A DNA stretch of 64,000 nucleotides, from assembly GCF_900113935.1 (NCBI RefSeq), contig NZ_FORF01000017.1:20747-84746 (forward strand), given 5' to 3'. Shown here one piece after another: positions 60,443 through 64,000 of this stretch. The DNA is from Aquamicrobium aerolatum DSM 21857. Lineage in GTDB: Bacteria > Pseudomonadota > Alphaproteobacteria > Rhizobiales > Rhizobiaceae. Within the stretch, counting starts at the first letter, position 1, and each line of letters begins with the position of its first letter. The translations under genes were made by a program, and so were the position numbers. The notes below the pieces were generated by a model. That model made no database searches, was not told the DNA's origin, and saw only the letters and a program-made list of their open reading frames with translations.

Positions 60443-61993
60443 TCACATATTCAGCATCTGCTCGACGGCACGCCATTTCGGGGCGTCGCTGTCACTCTCA
60501 TATTCCAACAGGCCCCAGCATCCCCATTGGGAGCTTCGGCTCATGGAATTGAACAGCGCATAGGTGCCGCCACCAGCTTCACGCCAATGCGCAATATGGC
60601 GTCGATAAAGATCGCCCATGCGGGGATCGCGATTTGCTTCTGCAAACAGACGATGCAGGATCTCGTCATGCTCGGTTCCGCTGTAACCGACCAGATGCTG
60701 CCCGCCCTCGTAAGCGATCAGCGGCACTCCGAAGCGATTGGAAATTTCTGCCTGTCGCCGGATGTAATCACGGTTCTCTCCGTCGACTTCCGCGGCAAGC
60801 GCTTCAAACAGTCGATCAAGATTCCATTTGGACACAGTTGGTGCGTTGTCACGATTGCCCATAGCGCCGCCAAAATACGGCGCAATGGCCAGAACATCGC
60901 AATATTTCGACGCATCCTGCCAGGAAAGAACGACCTCGCTCGTCCAGGCATTCACGCCGTGTGTCGCATAGACGCCAACAACGCGATCCCGCTCTTCGGC
61001 GAAAACATCCTCCCAGATCGAAATCACCTCGGAACTGCGCTGCGAATAAAAGCGTAATCCGGCTTCGTACGGATTGGCCGACAAGCCCAAGCTCAGCCCT
61101 TCGCGACTGGCATATTGCGCCTGTTCAAACAGGCCGTTCCAGACTTCGTTGGAGTACTCGACATAGACCGGAATCTGTGGCTGCAGCGTCGTCTTCACCA
61201 GTTGGGCGAAGTTGCGCACATAATCATCGTCGGCCAGATGCGGCATCGTGAACCACGGCGGGATGCCGAGACGATTGCACAACTCGACCATGATCTCGAT
61301 CGCCACCCCCCCTTCTGCCTGACTGTAGCGAGCCTCGACTGGTCGCTCGTCCCAGCGCGATATTTTCGAATTGTTGGTCTCCATCCAATCCATGAAGCGC
61401 AGCACTGACATGGAGGACAGCCGGTTGAGAAACGCAGTCCTGAACCGGCTGGGTTCCGGATCGTCGCTCTCAACCTCGGCTACGCGAACATCCCGCAATG
61501 GCGTGTTCGCATCCGTCGATTTCAGCCGGGCTATCACCGGGGCCTCATTCTGAAGCAATCTGACAACATCTTTGCCAGGAGCGCGAGAGACCAGTTCACC
61601 GCCAGCAAGATATTCGATCACGCCCTTGCCTTCATAAGTGACGGAAAGGGTGTGCCCCAGATGCGCGCGATAGGGCGTGAAGACGAGAAATGTCTCGAGG
61701 AATGTTCCCCTGGGAACCACGGTTGGATAGCCCTCCGCCGTTGCAGGGGGCAATGGCAGATCCATTCGATAAGGGCCGTTCACCTCCTGCAGGCGCCAGG
61801 GTGATGCACACAGCGCAAGATTCTTGAATGGATGCTCGGTTGTCCAATAGTTCACCGGCGCTAAATTCATACCAAAGGACGCGGCGCGAGACGTGCTTCC
61901 ACCGTTCAGAGCCTGACTGCGGACCGATGACGGGGGCAAGACGCCCGATGCCACCAGTGCCGGAACCAGCTTCAGCAGATTTCGTCTTTTCAT
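60443..61993 (-). CDS. Tat-exported glycoside-hydrolase-like (cellulase-like) protein
   Basis: A 516-aa protein with a twin-arginine leader, KRRNLLKLVPALVASGVLPP, and a cleavage site near SVRSQA. The mature part resembles cellulase/endoglucanase-like barrels: MSVLRFMDWMETNN and VYVEYSNEVWNGLF with conserved Glu residues, then AIAPYFGGAM and IAYEGGQHLVGYSG. It probably trims or processes the polysaccharide in the periplasm or outside. I cannot place it in a CAZy family with confidence. The Met before KRRNLLK with GGAG ahead is preferred over Met codons 4 and 41 positions earlier. Confidence 0.75.
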   Translation of the reverse strand: MKRRNLLKLVPALVASGVLPPSSVRSQALNGGSTSRAASFGMNLAPVNYWTTEHPFKNLALCASPWRLQEVNGPYRMDLPLPPATAEGYPTVVPRGTFLETFLVFTPYRAHLGHTLSVTYEGKGVIEYLAGGELVSRAPGKDVVRLLQNEAPVIARLKSTDANTPLRDVRVAEVESDDPEPSRFRTAFLNRLSSMSVLRFMDWMETNNSKISRWDERPVEARYSQAEGGVAIEIMVELCNRLGIPPWFTMPHLADDDYVRNFAQLVKTTLQPQIPVYVEYSNEVWNGLFEQAQYASREGLSLGLSANPYEAGLRFYSQRSSEVISIWEDVFAEERDRVVGVYATHGVNAWTSEVVLSWQDASKYCDVLAIAPYFGGAMGNRDNAPTVSKWNLDRLFEALAAEVDGENRDYIRRQAEISNRFGVPLIAYEGGQHLVGYSGTEHDEILHRLFAEANRDPRMGDLYRRHIAHWREAGGGTYALFNSMSRSSQWGCWGLLEYESDSDAPKWRAVEQMLNM

Positions 61994-62156
61994 ACAGCGC
62001 TCCATCCTTCGTCTCAGGATGTACTTGCTCAATAGTACAGGCAACTCTCCACTCTTACTCATTTTGGCTGGATCGCTGCCGAACACTTGTTCTGTTACGC
62101 CTTTCTCAAGCACCATTCATGCTCGACAGAATGACTAAGTCTGCAACGAGAAAACG

Positions 62157-63410
62157 ATGCGCATCGCGTATTTCACCAATGAATATCCCGCGACCAGTCA
62201 CACCTTCATCCGAAGGGAAATCCGGGCGATGGAAACGCGCGGCCACACGATCCTGCGCTATGCGCTGCGCTGCAAACCAGAGGAGCTGATCGATCCGGAC
62301 GACATCGCCGAAATGGAACGGACAGCGCATGTCTTGCATCTGCCCAAAGCGCGGCTCTTGGCGAGCGTCATAAGCAGCGTCCTTTCCAGTCCCGCTGCAT
62401 TCTTTCGCGCTGCGCGTACTGCAAGCCGCTACTCCTCCCACTCCAAGCGTGGCTTTCTGGTACATCTTGCCTATCTTGCCGAGGCGTTGGTGCTCGCCGA
62501 TTGGTTCAGGCGAGACGACGTCGAACACATCCACGTCCATTTTGGGACAAATCCCGCAACTGTCGCAGCTCTTGTCCACGACCTCACCGGCGTACCGTTC
62601 AGTATCACCGTTCATGGACCCGAAGAATTCGACCGGCCGCACGAGCATGCGCTCGGCAAAAAGACAGCGGCCGCCTCGTTCGTTGCGGCCATCAGCTCTT
62701 ACGGTCGCAGCCAATTGATGCGGTGGGCAGACTACGAGCACTGGCACAAGCTCCACATTGTCCACTGCGGGCTCGATGCGACATATCGCAACCAGCCTTT
62801 ACCCAAAAAACCTTCAAACACATTCCTTTGCATCGGGCGCTACAGCGAACAGAAAGGACACCTGCTTCTCATCGATGCGGCGGCCAAGCTGCGCGATCAG
62901 GGCGCGCAATTTCAGATAAGGCTGGCCGGCGATGGCCCTTTGCGTCCAATCATGGAAAAAAGAATTCATGATCTGGAGCTATCGAACCACGTTCTCCTGT
63001 TGGGTGCGCTACCGCAGATGAAAATCCGCGAAGAGATCCAAACCGCCCGTGCATTGGTCCTGCCAAGCTTTGCAGAAGGGCTCCCCGTTGCACTGATGGA
63101 GGCCATGGCGCTTTCGACGCCGACCATCACGACCTATGTCGCTGGCATCCCGGAACTGGTGGAGCGCGAAAATGGCTGGCTGGTTGCCGCAGGCGACGCG
63201 GCCGCGCTGGCCATCGCAATGAAAGAAGCTCTTGCTGTCGATGCCCCGACGCTCGCCGCAATGGGCGCTCAGGCACGAGCTCGGGCGCTCGCCCGCCACG
63301 ACATCACGACTTCCGCCCGTCTTCTAGAGCGTCATATGGCAAGAAGCGGCATTTCAGCGCCTGCCGAGACGCAAACCATCACGCAGCAGCCAACTCCTGC
63401 GTCACTATAA
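62157..63410 (+). CDS. Glycosyltransferase family 4 (colanic-acid WcaL-like)
   Basis: A 417-aa GT-B transferase. It begins MRIAYFTNEYPATSHTFIRR, a start shared by colanic-acid/exopolysaccharide transferases. The donor half has FLCIGRYSEQKGHLLLIDA near residue 222 and FAEGLPVALMEAMALSTPTI near 305 with the E-x7-E motif. It likely adds a sugar with retention of configuration. It is the last gene of the polysaccharide locus; a 236-bp gap without other recognisable genes separates it from tRNA-fMet. Confidence 0.9.
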   Translation: MRIAYFTNEYPATSHTFIRREIRAMETRGHTILRYALRCKPEELIDPDDIAEMERTAHVLHLPKARLLASVISSVLSSPAAFFRAARTASRYSSHSKRGFLVHLAYLAEALVLADWFRRDDVEHIHVHFGTNPATVAALVHDLTGVPFSITVHGPEEFDRPHEHALGKKTAAASFVAAISSYGRSQLMRWADYEHWHKLHIVHCGLDATYRNQPLPKKPSNTFLCIGRYSEQKGHLLLIDAAAKLRDQGAQFQIRLAGDGPLRPIMEKRIHDLELSNHVLLLGALPQMKIREEIQTARALVLPSFAEGLPVALMEAMALSTPTITTYVAGIPELVERENGWLVAAGDAAALAIAMKEALAVDAPTLAAMGAQARARALARHDITTSARLLERHMARSGISAPAETQTITQQPTPASL

Positions 63411-63646
63411 GGCGAATGGGTTGCGCTGGGTGGCAAAAGCACGGGTTAACTGCGCAGGACAAGAAGCGCGTTAGAACGCCTGCACACGACAAACCGAGAG
63501 CTGGAAGGGCTATGTGCGCATTTTCCGAAAATGGGAACCGCTGTCGCCGCATAAGACGCTTGCGAATACATCGACTTAGAGCCTTCAAAGCGGTTACAAA
63601 AGATCGCGAAACATGCTCGAATGCTCGGTGATTGTCTTTGCGCTTT

Positions 63647-63730
<84 letters not shown>

Positions 63731-63824
63731 TAGAGCCGGGCTTTTGTGCCCGGGAGCGAAGTCAGGCGTAGCCTGATGAGGTGAGGCCGTCAAGCAATCG
63801 ATTGAGGATCGATTGTAGGCCGAA

Positions 63825-63850
63825 CGGGCTGCTCCACCCCGCGTCACCTT
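63825..63850 (-). repeat. 26-bp direct repeat, tRNA-fMet 5' fragment copy
   Basis: An exact copy of 63705-63730, exactly 120 bp away and between 5S and tRNA-fMet. It holds the first 19 nt of the tRNA, after which the sequence is unrelated (TTCGGCC). The 94 bp between copies have two hairpins, CCGGGC/GCCCGG at about 63735-63753 and CAATCGAT/ATCGATTG at 63795-63815. Confidence 0.9.
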
Positions 63851-63892
63851 GGTCCTTGCTGATGCATTGGACCACATTTTGTCCTGAATGAC

Positions 63893-63913
63893 AAAAGGGG
63901 CTGCTGCCCCTTT
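63893..63913 (-). terminator. Hairpin with U run downstream of 5S rRNA
   Basis: On the reverse strand AAAGGGGC-AGCA-GCCCCTTTT lies about 50 nt after the 5S 3' end. It may terminate the rRNA operon or, since tRNA-fMet follows, act as a processing/attenuation structure. Confidence 0.6.
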
Positions 63914-63964
63914 GATGCGCCGCTTTGTTGCGGCTTGTTTGTGATGAGAATATTTCATGTGTTT

Positions 63965-64000
63965 GGCAGACCTGGCAGCGACCTACTCTCCCGCGTCTTG
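63965..64000 (-). rRNA. 5S ribosomal RNA, 3' end only
   Basis: The reverse strand at the window edge reads CAAGACGCGGGAGAGTAGGT and then CGCTGCCAGGTCTGCC, the conserved 3' end of alphaproteobacterial 5S rRNA. The rest of the rRNA operon lies beyond the window. The exact 3' end is uncertain by a few bases. Confidence 0.9.

Overview
The window looks like the chromosome of a Hyphomicrobiales (rhizobial-type) alphaproteobacterium. The evidence is the ruvC-ruvA pair, an RcdA (DUF1465) homologue under CtrA-type boxes, the efp-suhB-MotA/TolQ-OmpA/MotB order, a 6S RNA next to 5-formyl-THF cyclo-ligase, and a reverse-strand rRNA operon ending 5S then tRNA-fMet. The genus cannot be fixed from sequence reading alone.

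Positions 1-25,000 are mainly core genome. In order they hold recombination genes, two TauE/SafE transporters around an AMP-forming acyl-CoA synthetase, rcdA, a ThiE-like protein, a Sel1 protein, EF-P, SuhB, a proton-channel/OmpA pair, an M32 peptidase, a flavoprotein plus M20 amidohydrolase pair, an exporter ABC transporter, L31, YebC, TerC, a YmdB-like phosphoesterase, 5-FCL with 6S RNA, a MoxR-GNAT-VWA operon and MsrB. The gap upstream of rcdA is dense with signals: two TTAA-N7-TTAA (CtrA-type) boxes and what looks like a new three-hairpin sRNA with anti-Shine-Dalgarno stretches.

Positions 25,192-63,410 form one 38-kb surface-polysaccharide locus between msrB and the rRNA operon. It encodes an ExoF-like export protein, a Wzz-type chain-length protein, a BY-kinase homologue with a ruined P-loop, an ExeA-type ATPase, an ExoY/WcaJ initiating transferase, WecG and several GT2/GT4 glycosyltransferases, a Wzx flippase, an O-antigen ligase/polymerase, three acyltransferase-3 proteins, a GMC oxidoreductase, an SDR, a Tat-exported hydrolase-like protein, and a LuxR-type regulator whose receiver lacks every phosphorylation residue.

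A hybrid natural-product assembly line sits inside the locus. A 1534-aa NRPS (formyltransferase - half condensation domain - adenylation domain interrupted by a luciferase-like monooxygenase - PCP) is followed by an overlapping phosphopantetheinyl transferase. It faces a divergent 2150-aa PKS (KS-AT-KR-DH-ACP-TE), which is in tandem with the flippase and the ligase (gaps of 12 and 2 nt). The adenylation signature reads close to the glycine code. The simplest model is a small formylated or oxidised glycine-derived acyl unit made alongside, and perhaps attached to, the exported polysaccharide. That link is inferred from gene order only.
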